Positions 35,289 to 44,238 are shown, counted from the first letter of the stretch. The stretch: 64,000 nucleotides of DNA from Polaribacter filamentus (GCF_002943715.1 NZ_MQUA01000013.1:675001-739000), one strand, 5' to 3'. Notes: generated from the letters alone by a model not told the origin. A program made the numbers and translations.

Positions 35289-36974
35289 TTACATATCTAA
35301 CTCAAAAGCTTGGCGCAATTTTTCTAATAGCGGATTCTTTTCCTTCATTTTATTGAATTTTTCTAAAGGAGTATATGCAAACTTTTTTTCAACGCTTTCA
35401 TTCAGTTTTACATGAATGGTAATTCCGTAATTATTTGCTTTTTCACGTAAAAAATTTAATAATTTTGGTCTTCCTTTTCTAAACTGATCTTCCATCAATT
35501 TATTTGGTACCGTAAATGAAACTTTAAAATTATCTTCTAATTTTGGAATATCCGTGGCTACGATCGAAGCCATACTATTTTCTCCTTTTTTACGAAGTAA
35601 ATTAACATACTCTTCCCAAAATAGTTGCAATTCTTCTTCTGTAAAAAGATCTTTAGGGTGATTGTCAAAGTTTTCCTCAATAACAGTCTTTTTTTCTTCT
35701 TTTTTCTGATGAATGCTTTTTAGAGAGAGAGAGGAAGTACGTTTTATAGCAGAATTTAAAATAGGTTTTCTTATCTCAGTTTTTGGTTCTTCAACTTTTT
35801 GCGACTGAGCAATTATAGTTTTTTGAATTGGTTTTGCAATTTCATTTACAGCAGGAGAAAGCGCTTGAAAAAATGTAGCAGGAATTATGTAGTTAGCTGG
35901 TTTTTTTTTTTCTCCATCAAAAGTGATAGAGGCAATTTGCATTAAAGATAACTCAACAAGCAATCGCTGATTTTTACTAGCTCTATAGCTTAAATCGCAA
36001 TCATTTGCTTTGTTAATAGCTTGCAATAAAAAAGGAATACTGGCTTTTGTAGCTTGGTCTAAATATTTCTTTTTAGCAGTATCACCAACCTCTAGTAATT
36101 CTATGGTTGCTTTGTCTTTGGCAACTAATAAATCTCTAAAATGACTTGCCAAACCATTTATAAAATGATGTCCTTCAAAACCTTTTGCTAAAATAGTATT
36201 GAAAGCATTTAATACACCCGGAATTTTGTTCGTTAACAATAAATCCGTCATATTAAAATAAGAATCGTAATCTAAAACGTTTAGGTTTTCTGTTACTGCT
36301 TCTCGAGTTAAATTATTTCCAGAAAAACTTACAACTCTATCAAAAATTGATAAAGCATCGCGCATCGCGCCATCTGCTTTTTGAGCAATAATGTGCAAAG
36401 CATCATCTTCTGCAGTAATATTTTCTTTTTCGCAAATGATTTTTAGATAATTTTTAGCATCTAAAACACCAATCCTTTTGAAATCAAAAATTTGACAACG
36501 AGATAAAATTGTAGGAATAATTTTATGTTTTTCTGTAGTTGCTAAAATAAAAATAGCGTGTGCAGGTGGTTCTTCTAAAGTCTTTAAAAACGCATTAAAA
36601 GCAGATTGAGAAAGCATGTGTACTTCATCAATAATATATACTTTATACTTTCCTGTTTGTGGCGGAATGCGCACTTGGTCTGTTAAACTTCTAATATCAT
36701 CTACAGAATTGTTAGATGCCGCATCCAATTCAAAAATATTGAAAGCGAAATCTTCATTTTCAATAATTTCAACGCCTTGTTGATTTATTTTCTTTGCCAA
36801 AATTCTAGCACAAGATGTTTTTCCAACTCCTCTTGGACCTGTAAATAGTAAAGCTTGCGCTAAATGATTATTTTTTATAGCGTTCTCTAACGTATTTGTA
36901 ATGGCTTGTTGCCCAACAACATCCTCGAAATTTTGAGGACGATATTTACGCGCAGAAACTATAAAATGCTCCAT
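35289..36974 (-). CDS. dnaX: DNA polymerase III subunit gamma/tau
   Basis: 561 residues, clamp-loader ATPase of the replisome. Walker A GPRGVGKTS (about 45-53), Walker B YIIDEVHMLS (about 112-121), the SRC motif TILSRCQ (about 158) and a tau-like tail (about 370-561). The zinc-binding cysteines found in most DnaX proteins are missing after the Walker A (KKINQQGVEIIENEDFAFN), as is usual in Flavobacteriia. The poly-A/T context was searched by eye for a programmed-shift site without success. It has its own promoter upstream. Confidence 0.96.
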   Translation of the reverse strand: MEHFIVSARKYRPQNFEDVVGQQAITNTLENAIKNNHLAQALLFTGPRGVGKTSCARILAKKINQQGVEIIENEDFAFNIFELDAASNNSVDDIRSLTDQVRIPPQTGKYKVYIIDEVHMLSQSAFNAFLKTLEEPPAHAIFILATTEKHKIIPTILSRCQIFDFKRIGVLDAKNYLKIICEKENITAEDDALHIIAQKADGAMRDALSIFDRVVSFSGNNLTREAVTENLNVLDYDSYFNMTDLLLTNKIPGVLNAFNTILAKGFEGHHFINGLASHFRDLLVAKDKATIELLEVGDTAKKKYLDQATKASIPFLLQAINKANDCDLSYRASKNQRLLVELSLMQIASITFDGEKKKPANYIIPATFFQALSPAVNEIAKPIQKTIIAQSQKVEEPKTEIRKPILNSAIKRTSSLSLKSIHQKKEEKKTVIEENFDNHPKDLFTEEELQLFWEEYVNLLRKKGENSMASIVATDIPKLEDNFKVSFTVPNKLMEDQFRKGRPKLLNFLREKANNYGITIHVKLNESVEKKFAYTPLEKFNKMKEKNPLLEKLRQAFELDM

Positions 36975-36998
36975 TTATTTTTTTAAAAGTTTGAGTAA

Positions 36999-37029
36999 CA
37001 AAAGTAAGTATCTACGTTTTATTTTACAA
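36999..37029 (-). promoter_or_regulatory. Promoter of dnaX
   Basis: On the minus strand TTG (37029-37027), 20 bases of spacer, then TACTTTTG (37006-36999) fit the Bacteroidota -33/-7 pattern. The -7 element ends 25 bases before the dnaX ATG at 36974. Confidence 0.6.
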
Positions 37030-37187
37030 CTCGGTTTCTTAATAAAATGCTAAAGTTGTAAACAAATTGTATGAAGTTCTAAATTGATTCGACTATTATT
37101 GTAATTCGTTTTTTTATCGAATTAAAAGTTCCGAAATTTGTGCTGAAGAATACATGGTAATTTCTTTGGTGTAAATTTTATTAAAAT

Positions 37188-37235
37188 AAATAAAATCAGA
37201 ATAAAAATCAGAATAAAAAACAGAATAAAAAACAG
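37188..37235 (+). repeat. Four 12-bp tandem repeats in the msrA leader
   Basis: Four head-to-tail copies of a 12-base unit: AAATAAAATCAG, AATAAAAATCAG, AATAAAAAACAG, AATAAAAAACAG. The last copy ends three bases before the msrA ATG (37239), so the array occupies the place of the ribosome-binding region. Copy number changes would move the upstream promoter relative to the start codon in 12-base steps. Confidence 0.85.
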
Positions 37236-37238
37236 AAC

Positions 37239-37889
37239 ATGAAAATTATAAAATCAGTTTTTACTTTTAGTATCGTTTTACTTTTAATTTCGTGCTTGGG
37301 TTTTTCCAAGAAAGAGGAAGTTTCTAAATCAACTTATACTCCCACTAAAGAAACTAAAGTTGCCTATTTTGCAAGTGGCTGTTTTTGGTGTGTGGAAGCT
37401 ATTTTTGAAAGTGTAGCCGGTGTAGAGGAAGCAGTTTCTGGTTATGCAGGTGGATTTACTAAAAATCCTACGTACGAATCCATCGGAACAGGAAAAACAG
37501 GACATGCAGAAGCTGTTGCAGTTTATTATAATCCTGAAAAAGTGAGTTTTGAAACGCTAGTAAAGGTGTTTTTTGGGTCTCATGATCCAACAACTGTAAA
37601 TGGTCAAAAGCCAGATTATGGCACACAGTATAGATCTATAGCTTTTTATGAAAATAGTAAAGAAAAAGGTATTATTGAAAATACAATTTCAAAATTAAAT
37701 AAAGAAGTTTATAATGGAAAAATAGCAACGGAAGTTACAAAGCTTTCTAAGTTCTATGAAGCTGAAGAATATCATCAAGATTTTGAAAAGAGAAATCCTA
37801 ATCAAGGGTATGTGAAAGCTGTTTCTGTACCAAGATTAAATAAATTTAAAAAGAGATTTCCTTATTTATTGAAAAAAGGAAATCGTTAA
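37239..37889 (+). CDS. msrA: Peptide methionine sulfoxide reductase MsrA, lipoprotein form
   Basis: 216 residues. A lipoprotein signal (SIVLLLISC, Cys 19) places it outside the inner membrane, where it would repair oxidised methionine in envelope proteins. The active site is FASGCFWCVEA (Cys about 49), the fold motifs GYAGGFTKNPTYE and GHAEAV follow, and YHQDFEKRNPNQGY closes the domain. No MsrB domain is fused. The four 12-bp repeats lie immediately before the start. Confidence 0.95.
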   Translation: MKIIKSVFTFSIVLLLISCLGFSKKEEVSKSTYTPTKETKVAYFASGCFWCVEAIFESVAGVEEAVSGYAGGFTKNPTYESIGTGKTGHAEAVAVYYNPEKVSFETLVKVFFGSHDPTTVNGQKPDYGTQYRSIAFYENSKEKGIIENTISKLNKEVYNGKIATEVTKLSKFYEAEEYHQDFEKRNPNQGYVKAVSVPRLNKFKKRFPYLLKKGNR

Positions 37890-37906
37890 ATACCACAACA
37901 AACTTT

Positions 37907-37975
37907 AAATTAAAAGCTACAAATTTGAAAACGATGTATTAATTACATTTTCTAAATTTGTAGCTTTTTTTAATT
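37907..37975 (+). terminator. Terminator after msrA
   Basis: AAATTAAAAGCTACAAATTT (37907-37926) pairs with AAATTTGTAGCTTTTTTTAA-type bases (37954-37975), a long AT-rich stem with GTAGC core, a 27-base loop and a T-run. It also lies 12 bases beyond the end of the small basic gene on the other strand and could serve both. Confidence 0.7.
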
Positions 37976-37986
37976 TAAAACTAAAA

Positions 37987-38091
37987 TTATTCTTTTCTAG
38001 ATTTCTTTACTTGTTTTGCAGCTTTCTTTTCTTTAGGAGTTTTAGTCGCTTCCTTTTTAACATTTTTCCTTGCGTCGTTACTTTTTGCCAT
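37987..38091 (-). CDS. Small lysine-rich protein, 34 residues
   Basis: ATG at 38091 to TAA at 37987 gives 34 residues, MAKSNDARKNVKKEATKTPK followed by EKKAAKQVKKSRKE, about 40 percent Lys/Arg with alanine-rich spacing. From memory, short proteins of this kind are conserved in Flavobacteriaceae as hypothetical proteins. The strong basic, helical character suggests nucleic-acid or ribosome binding. Too short for automatic calling, but codon use and a free-standing position support it. Confidence 0.65.
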   Translation of the reverse strand: MAKSNDARKNVKKEATKTPKEKKAAKQVKKSRKE

Positions 38092-38330
38092 GCTATTATT
38101 TGTTTTTTGGTTTCTATATTTTATTGCTGTTTTTTTTAGTGTTGTACAACTCAACTCTTACCTATTTCACTTTTTCAGATTAGCACAAATTTAAAATTTA
38201 AATTTGTATGTTATAGCCAAAAGGGAAATGCTTAGTTCTAACGAGTATCTATATATTAAACGTATCACACCTAATCAAGCTAAATTACTATTTTTAAATT
38301 AAACATCATTCAAGTTAAATTTTTTTTACA

Positions 38331-38359
38331 AAAAAAAACCTCACAAAAAAAGAGGTTTT
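38331..38359 (-). terminator. Terminator after the OmpH gene
   Basis: 8-bp stem (38335-38342 with 38352-38359), nine-base loop. On the minus strand the stem is followed by a U-run (A8 at 38331-38338 on plus). It lies 22 bases after the stop codon of the OmpH gene. Confidence 0.75.
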
Positions 38360-38380
38360 AGAATTCTATTTGAATGTAAA

Positions 38381-38899
38381 TTATTCTTTTATTTCTGGTT
38401 CTTTAACACCTAATTTATCCATTACTAATTGTGTAATATCAAATTTTTCATCAATATAGGCAAATTGATTCCCGGTAGTTGTTAAAATCTGGGTGTACTT
38501 ATTTTCTTTTGCAATTGCTTCTATTGTGGAGTTTAATAGATTATATAATGGACGCATTAATTCGTTTTGTCTTAATTGCATTAATTTATTTCCATTATCT
38601 TGAAATTTCTTCAGTTCTTCCTCCATTATTGTAATTTCTTTAATTAATGTTTTTTTCATTAATTCGCCATATTCAGCTTCATTTTTTCTAAAATCAGCCA
38701 CTTTATCTTCATATTCTTTTGCTTTAATTGAAAAAGAAGAATCTAATTTTGAGCCATAATCTTGGGTTTTTTCCATAACAATTTTAGCTTCTGGCATAAT
38801 ACCTATAATGTATTCGCTGTTAATAGTACCAACTTTTGTTTGCGCTATAGATAATGCGCTAATAAAAGCGATAAACAGAATTGTAATTTTTGATTTCAT
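38381..38899 (-). CDS. OmpH/Skp-family periplasmic chaperone
   Basis: 172 residues with signal peptide (MKSKITILFIAFISALSIAQ). After the typical VGTINSEYIIGIMPEAK strand-helix start comes a coiled-coil stretch (about 45-120, tentacles) with many Glu/Lys heptads, then YTQILTTTGNQFAYID. It would hold outer-membrane proteins in the periplasm. It is usually paired with BamA. Here it stands alone, with its own promoter and terminator. Confidence 0.9.
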   Translation of the reverse strand: MKSKITILFIAFISALSIAQTKVGTINSEYIIGIMPEAKIVMEKTQDYGSKLDSSFSIKAKEYEDKVADFRKNEAEYGELMKKTLIKEITIMEEELKKFQDNGNKLMQLRQNELMRPLYNLLNSTIEAIAKENKYTQILTTTGNQFAYIDEKFDITQLVMDKLGVKEPEIKE

Positions 38900-38917
38900 A
38901 ATTTGTATTTAGTTACG

Positions 38918-38945
38918 CAAAGATATAAAAGTTGTTGAATTGCAA
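38918..38945 (-). promoter_or_regulatory. Promoter of the OmpH gene
   Basis: On the minus strand TTTTG (around 38946-38943), 17-18 bases of spacer, then TATCTTTG (38925-38918) match the Bacteroidota promoter. The -7 box ends 18 bases before the ATG at 38899. Confidence 0.6.
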
Positions 38946-38958
38946 AAATTTAGAACTA

Positions 38959-39876
38959 TTAAATATCGTTAATTTTATCAGAAATTTTAGTTATTATTTC
39001 GTTGATATTCGTTTGATAATCAAACCACAAAGTTTCTTCATCTTTTTTAAACCAAGTGCCTTGTCTTTTTGCAAAACGTCTTGTATTTTTTTTGATTTCA
39101 GAAATCGCAAATTCTTGCGTAAATTCACCATCAAAAAAAGAAAACAGCTCTCTATATCCTACAGTTTGTAAGGCATTTAAGTCTTTATTTGGATACAATT
39201 TTTCAGCTTCTTCTAATAAGCCATTTGCCAACATATTATCAACTCTTTTATTAATTCGGTTATAAATGACTTCTCTTTCGGCATTTAAACCAATTTTAAT
39301 AGATGAAAAGTTTCTTGGAGTTTTTGGTTTATTTTTAAAAGTAGAGTAGGGCATTTCTGCACCAATACAAATTTCTAAAGCTCTCATAATTCTATGAGGA
39401 TTATCAATTGCAATTGAATGATAGGTTTCTGGGTCTAATTCTTTTAACTTTTCTTGCAGTGTTTCTATTCCTTTTTCTTGCAATTGGTTGGTTAATGCTT
39501 CTCTTATTTTAGGATCAACATCAGGAAAATAATCCAATCCTTTTAAAACAGCATCAACATACAATCCACTTCCGCCAACCATAATTTGAACTGGATTTTT
39601 TTGAAACAATTCATCCAACTTAGAGAGTGCATCTCTTTCAAAAGAACCTACATTATAATCATCAAAAATACTTCTGTTTTGCACAAAATGATGGACTGCG
39701 GATGCTAATTCATCAGTATTAGGAACAGCTGTGCCAATTGTCATTTCTTTGTAAAACTGTCTTGAATCGCAAGAGATAATCTCAGCTTTAAAATAATTTG
39801 CTAATTGAATACTTAAGGCTGTTTTGCCAATTGCCGTTGGACCAACAATAGTAATTAAATAATTTTTAGAAATCAT
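38959..39876 (-). CDS. miaA: tRNA dimethylallyltransferase
   Basis: 305 residues. It transfers dimethylallyl to A37 of tRNAs reading UNN codons. Motifs: P-loop IVGPTAIGKTALS (about 10-22), CDSRQFYKEMTIGTA (about 35-49), GGSGLYVDAVL (about 101-111), LQTVGYRELF (about 238). Intact. It begins four bases after the ion-channel stop, so both form one unit. The product is the substrate chain for MiaE encoded at 28 kb. Confidence 0.96.
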   Translation of the reverse strand: MISKNYLITIVGPTAIGKTALSIQLANYFKAEIISCDSRQFYKEMTIGTAVPNTDELASAVHHFVQNRSIFDDYNVGSFERDALSKLDELFQKNPVQIMVGGSGLYVDAVLKGLDYFPDVDPKIREALTNQLQEKGIETLQEKLKELDPETYHSIAIDNPHRIMRALEICIGAEMPYSTFKNKPKTPRNFSSIKIGLNAEREVIYNRINKRVDNMLANGLLEEAEKLYPNKDLNALQTVGYRELFSFFDGEFTQEFAISEIKKNTRRFAKRQGTWFKKDEETLWFDYQTNINEIITKISDKINDI

Positions 39877-39879
39877 TCT

Positions 39880-40701
39880 TTATAATTTACTTCCACAATT
39901 GTAACAAAATTCGGCATTTTCTTTGTGATTGTCTTTTAAACAACTTTTACAAGATTGTGTGTTGGTATCTATCTCGCTGGTTGTTTTTGTCATTTCTGAA
40001 CTTACAATTCCAGTTGGAATTGCAATAATACCGTAACCTAAAATCATAATTGCACTTGCAATTAATTGTCCTAAGGCCGTTTGTGGAGCAATGTCTCCAA
40101 AACCAACGGTTGTTAAAGTTACAATTGCCCAATAAACACTTGTTGGTATATCTTTATAGCCATTTTCTTCGCCTTCAATCATGTACATAATAGTACCTAA
40201 AATTATACATACTATAATCACAAAAAACAGAAATACAGCAATTTTTGCCCTGCTAGCTCTTAACGCTATTAATAATTTATTAGACGCACCTACATATCTG
40301 GAGAGCTTTAATATTCTAAAAACGCGCAAAAGGCGCAAAGCTCTTAATGCGGCTAAATGATGAGAACCAACAATAAAAAACGATAAATACTTTGGTAAAG
40401 TAGATAGCAAATCTATAATACCATAAAAGCTGAAGATATATTTAAATGGTTTTTTTATGGAAATTACTCTTAAAACATACTCAAAAGAGAATAGAATTGT
40501 AATTATCCATTCACTAATATTTAAAAAATCATGATATTTTTCATCAAAGCTCTTAACGCTTTCTAGCATTACTAAGAGTACACTTGCTAAAATGGCAATT
40601 AATAATATAACATCAAACAACTTGCCCTCTTTAGTATCTGCTTCATAAATAACTTCATGAATACGTTCTTTCCAAGATGGTTTTTTATCTCCCTTATCCA
40701 A
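39880..40701 (-). CDS. Voltage-gated potassium channel-like ion transporter with C-terminal zinc ribbon
   Basis: 273 residues, six membrane segments of the Kv fold. S4 carries regular arginines (LRALRLLRVFRILKLSRY, about 113-130). The pore loop is VTLTTVGFGD (about 196-205), a potassium filter. The C-terminus ends in a small zinc ribbon, CKSCLKDN...FCYNCGSKL (about 249-273), which is not part of standard channels and may sense metal or redox state or anchor a partner. It is first gene of the unit with miaA. Confidence 0.88.
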   Translation of the reverse strand: MDKGDKKPSWKERIHEVIYEADTKEGKLFDVILLIAILASVLLVMLESVKSFDEKYHDFLNISEWIITILFSFEYVLRVISIKKPFKYIFSFYGIIDLLSTLPKYLSFFIVGSHHLAALRALRLLRVFRILKLSRYVGASNKLLIALRASRAKIAVFLFFVIIVCIILGTIMYMIEGEENGYKDIPTSVYWAIVTLTTVGFGDIAPQTALGQLIASAIMILGYGIIAIPTGIVSSEMTKTTSEIDTNTQSCKSCLKDNHKENAEFCYNCGSKL

Positions 40702-40890
40702 TTTGAATCGTTTTTTCTTTTACAATATTACAAATATTAACTGGATTTATAAATATTTCATCTCATTTTTCTCTTTATTCATAGGGGTTTTAAAAATAAA
40801 TTAAAAATAATCATTTTTTTTAAAACCGTACTTCAATTCTTCTCTTATGTATGTGTGAGATTCAATTAAAGATAACTTAAAACTCACACA

Positions 40891-41146
40891 ATGAAAAAAA
40901 GTAAAATTTTAGCAGAACCATTTTCTTAGCGATTATCGGTTTAATTACAATTGCAGCAGATCATATCGATGCTCCTGCAACAAGAGGAACAAGCGAGCAC
41001 TAGCAGACGATTTAATTACAGTTGAGTTATTACTAATTTTTGGAGGAGAAGATTTTACTGAAAATGCTATTTTTTCTGATGATCGTGCAGATTCTAATGA
41101 CAAAACATTTTTAACTTCTTTTCCATACTTAGCGAATGCTTGGTAA
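40891..41146 (+). pseudogene. Remnant of a DUF4331 protein (internal deletion, frameshifts)
   Basis: The start (MKKSKILA, 40891) is followed after a shift by FLAIIGLITIAADHIDAPAT, the N-terminus typical of DUF4331 secreted proteins. A stop follows and then, in another frame, the natural end NAIFSDDRADSNDKTFLTSF plus PYLANAW and TAA at 41144-41146. The several hundred codons between are missing. It is dead and heads the decayed zone. Confidence 0.75.
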
Positions 41147-41252
41147 GATCTAGATATATAATTTCCCAAAAATAAACTCCTTAAAAAGCAAACTGGCGTA
41201 TTTTATGTGCTCCAGTTCTTTTAAAAAATCATTAAACTTAAAACTATAAATC

Positions 41253-41763
41253 ATGAAAAATAACCAACTATTTTTTTTATTTGTAACTTTTGCTATCACA
41301 AATAGTTGCAATAAATAAGAAACTAAACAAATTACAGACGCTAATGAATATCAAGTTTATTTAGAAATCGATCAAAATAAAGTATTACAAATTGCAAAGG
41401 AAGAATTAAACTTTTGGAAAAACAAGTTGGCAAAAATTCCAAATCAATATTCATATAACTTAAAAATGGCTTCTGCCAATTCACAGATATTTCAATTAAC
41501 GAGTGGTATTAATCAATTAAAAGAAGCAGGAAAAAATATATTAGCGGCTAGTGAAAAAACTAATTTTAATAGTGATTGGTTATTTAATAAGTTTAGCGAA
41601 AAACTATATATCTCAACACCGTTTTAAAGAAGCACTAGGAGTTTTTACAAAAGCGGAATATAACTGAGAGAAATTACAACAAACCCAATATATTTTAATT
41701 GATGTTCATTTAGAATTAGGAAACTTAGAGGAGGTAGAAAAATATTTATCTAAAATAAAATAG
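41253..41763 (+). pseudogene. Decayed TPR-type lipoprotein gene
   Basis: ATG 41253 opens a lipoprotein signal (FLFVTFAITNSC), with an in-frame TAA two codons after the lipobox cysteine. The frame continues (TKQITDANEYQVYLEIDQNK) through 41427-41627 (KIPNQYSYNLKMASANSQIF, LTSGINQLKEAGKN, TPR-like helices), shifts, continues as YISQHRFKEALGVFTKAEYN, meets TGA, and ends LIDVHLELGNLEEVEKYLSK and TAG at 41763. At least three lesions. From memory such TPR proteins follow DUF4331 genes, so both partners were lost together. Confidence 0.72.
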
Positions 41764-41790
41764 TACGTTACAAATATTTGTAACGCACTA
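41761..41790. terminator. Palindromic hairpin at the end of the TPR remnant
   Basis: A 14-bp stem with one mismatch (41761-41774 with 41777-41790) and almost no loop, overlapping the TAG of the remnant. No T-run follows on either strand, so it is at best a weak terminator or a relic of one. Confidence 0.4.
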
Positions 41791-41840
41791 TTATGCTCTT
41801 TAAATACGAATTAAGAAAGAGAAGTTATTTTTAGTTAAAA

Positions 41841-42719
41841 TTAGTTGTCTGCATTTCTTTCTACATATTTAATAATTTGTGTTGCAATATCTTTATCCGT
41901 AGCAGATTCAATACCTTCTAATCCAGGAGATGAGTTTACCTCTAAAATTAATGGACCTCTATCAGATTGTAACATATCAACACCCGCAATTCCTAAACCC
42001 ATAACTTTTGCAGCTTTTAGTGCTGCATTTTCTTCTTCATCTGTTAAAGTCACAATTTCTGCTGTTCCGCCTCTGTGCAAATTAGATCTAAACTCACCTT
42101 CTTTTCCTTGTCTTTTCATAGCGCCAACCACAACTCCGTCGATAATAAAAACACGTAAATCGGCACCTTTCGCTTCTTTTATAAACTCTTGTACAATAAC
42201 TCTGGCTTTTAAACCATTAAATGCTTCTAAGATAGATTCAGCCGAATTTCTGTTATCAGCAAGAACAACGCCAAGACCTTGCGTACCCTCTAGTAGTTTT
42301 ATAACTAAGGGGGCGCCATCAACTCTATCAATAATATTACCTACATTTTTAGAGTAATTACTAAAGACTGTTTTTGGTAAACCAAGACCTGCTCTCGATA
42401 AAATTTGTAAACTTCTAAGTTTATCTCTAGACCTAACCAAAGCTTGTGATTCTGTTGCTGTAAAGACTTTCATCATTTCAAACTGTCTAACAACTGCGGT
42501 TCCGAAAAAAGTAACAGAAGCACCAATACGCGGTATTACACCATCTAAACCCAGTACTTCCTCTCCTTTATAAATTACCATCGGTTTTTTTTTCTCAATA
42601 ACAAGGTCACATTTTGTATGATCAATAATAATCATTTCGTGTCCTTTCTTTTTACCTGCTTCCACAAGTCTTCTTGTTGAGTAAAGATTGGGGTTTGCTG
42701 ATAAGATAGCGATTTTCAT
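41841..42719 (-). CDS. rimK: RimK-family ATP-grasp glutamate ligase
   Basis: 292 residues, complete ATP-grasp protein of the RimK group, which adds glutamate residues to the C-terminus of ribosomal protein S6 or to similar acceptors. Motifs: N-terminal [21 protein letters not shown], the [12 protein letters not shown] hinge, [16 protein letters not shown] (glycine-rich ATP loop, about 138-153), [19 protein letters not shown] and the metal site [15 protein letters not shown] (about 259-273). The gene looks fully intact although both sides are decayed genes. Its usual neighbour, a small retropepsin-like protease gene, is absent. Confidence 0.93.
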   Translation of the reverse strand: MKIAILSANPNLYSTRRLVEAGKKKGHEMIIIDHTKCDLVIEKKKPMVIYKGEEVLGLDGVIPRIGASVTFFGTAVVRQFEMMKVFTATESQALVRSRDKLRSLQILSRAGLGLPKTVFSNYSKNVGNIIDRVDGAPLVIKLLEGTQGLGVVLADNRNSAESILEAFNGLKARVIVQEFIKEAKGADLRVFIIDGVVVGAMKRQGKEGEFRSNLHRGGTAEIVTLTDEEENAALKAAKVMGLGIAGVDMLQSDRGPLILEVNSSPGLEGIESATDKDIATQIIKYVERNADN

Positions 42720-43237
42720 AAATTTTTTAAATTTTAAGTTTTCTTCATAAAATATGAAGGCTGTTTTTTACTTATTTCGTGCAATAGAAATGAAACAGAT
42801 TTATATATGGTTTAAATTTTCTTCTAAATTTAAATTGATAAAACAACAAACTTTGTTAATCTAATTTTTAAATACACTGTTATTTTCTATGTAATAATTG
42901 AACCTATATCTGTTGCAATAGAATTGATTAAAGCTTTTTATAATGATGACTTACTATTATTTAAACTTGGTTTATAACTTAAGTTTTGTTTGATTAGATT
43001 CTTATTTTATAGTTGAAAGATACTACAAAAATTAATTTGAATTTACATTTTATAGTAATTTATTTAAAGTAGAAATTCAATTTTGAATCTCAAAATACAG
43101 CTACAAAAACCAGAATCAACAAGGATTATAATTAAAAGAAGATTATGTAAATTGATTGTATATTTTTTTTAAAAAAACTAATTTAGCTTAAAAAAATGTT
43201 TTACGCATAAAAGTGCGCTAAAATGTTGTTTTAAAAT
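42720..43237. other. 518-base stretch without a recognisable gene
   Basis: Very AT-rich. It should contain the promoter and leader of rimK near 42720-42800. Short frames on the plus strand around 43040-43160 are full of stops and match nothing I know. It may be the eroded remains of what once lay between rimK and the sigma/anti-sigma locus. Confidence 0.5.
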
Positions 43238-44190
43238 TTAAGAAGCTACAGTTCCCAAAGTATACAATTGTTCCAGGTTAGGATAGGAAGCTTCCACCTG
43301 CAGGCTCTAATGTAATTCCAAAAGCTTCAGATTGATTTACATTTGTAATTGTAAAAATCTTATTAGCATGCGCGGTATAAGTATCTAAGGTTCCTAAACT
43401 GGTAGGTGTTAAAGGGGTCAGTGTTAAAGACCAAACTTGGTATACTTTTCCTTTTGGTGGTTTTGGTAATCCTTTGGCATCTAGGTATATGCTATTTGTT
43501 TTTTTATCCCAATACACTTTTGCATACGAATTTGGCGATACTTGTTGTCCTGCTAATGGAACTGAAATAATATCTTTATCTCTGAAGATTTCAATCAGTT
43601 TTTCTGTATCTGCTAAATTGTTGGATGTTTTGTCTATTTTTTCTTCTATTTGTTGTTTTTCGGTAGGAACCTGATCTTTTATTTGGTTGTTTTGTAAAAG
43701 TGTATACATTAAAACTCTTCCAATTAAAAAAGTAGCAGCCCAATAAGAATATTGTAGCCAATTTGTTTTTGGTTTCGTAATTGAAATTACTTTAGTCTCC
43801 TTAACAGTTAATTGAGCTTTAATATCATCAAAAGAATAAGTAGCATCTTTTTTAGCGGCCGCTGTTAGTTGTAAAATTGCATTTTCTATGGATTTTACTT
43901 CTGTTAATATTTCTGGGTTTTGTTTTGATTCTTTAAGTTTATTAGGGCGTGTGTATTCAATTGCTGAATTCCTTGCTATGTTTAGTCTCCAAATACAAAA
44001 TGCCCTTTTTCTGGCGGGTAAATTTCTGCATTATTCCATGCTTTTATAAAAACATCTCAGGTAATTTCTTGCGTAACATCATCATTTTTAACAATTTATT
44101 TACAACACCAGAAATACTACTACAAAAAAGATTGTATAGTTTTTCGTATGCTTTCACATCCTTTTTCTGAAATTGTAAAATTAAAAGCTA
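43238..44190 (-). pseudogene. Decayed ECF sigma factor fused in frame to RskA-type anti-sigma factor
   Basis: Reading 44190 downwards: sigma region 2 pieces KKDVKAYEKLYNLF, NDDVTQEIT (then TGA), DVFIKAWNNAEIYPPEKGHF, a one-base shift, then WRLNIARNSAIEYTRPNKLK. The frame runs straight on into an anti-sigma protein: NPEILTEVKSIENAILQL, a membrane helix WLQYSYWAATFLIGRVLM, and the RskA domain (VSPNSYAKVYWDKKTNSIYL, GKVYQVWSL, AFGITLEPAGGS). Sigma region 4 and the anti-sigma start are deleted. A last shift near 43285 separates the natural end YPNLEQLYTLGTVAS from the frame. An open frame of 143 codons (43278-43709) remains. Confidence 0.78.
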
Positions 44191-44238
44191 CTGATCCTTA
44201 GATTAATTAAGATTAAAATATTAAAATAAATGGATATG

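Noticed and set aside
35289..36974. Programmed frameshift making a short gamma form in dnaX
   Set aside because: I could not see a slippery heptamer plus hairpin at the tau boundary, and Flavobacteriia are not known to me for it.
37188..37235. Tandem 12-bp units as a CRISPR array
   Set aside because: Units are directly adjacent with no spacers and no cas genes are present.
43860..43930. NotI-like site (GCGGCCGC) in the anti-sigma remnant as a sign of vector contamination
   Set aside because: The bases encode in-frame alanines inside a protein that matches anti-sigma factors on both sides, so it is native sequence.
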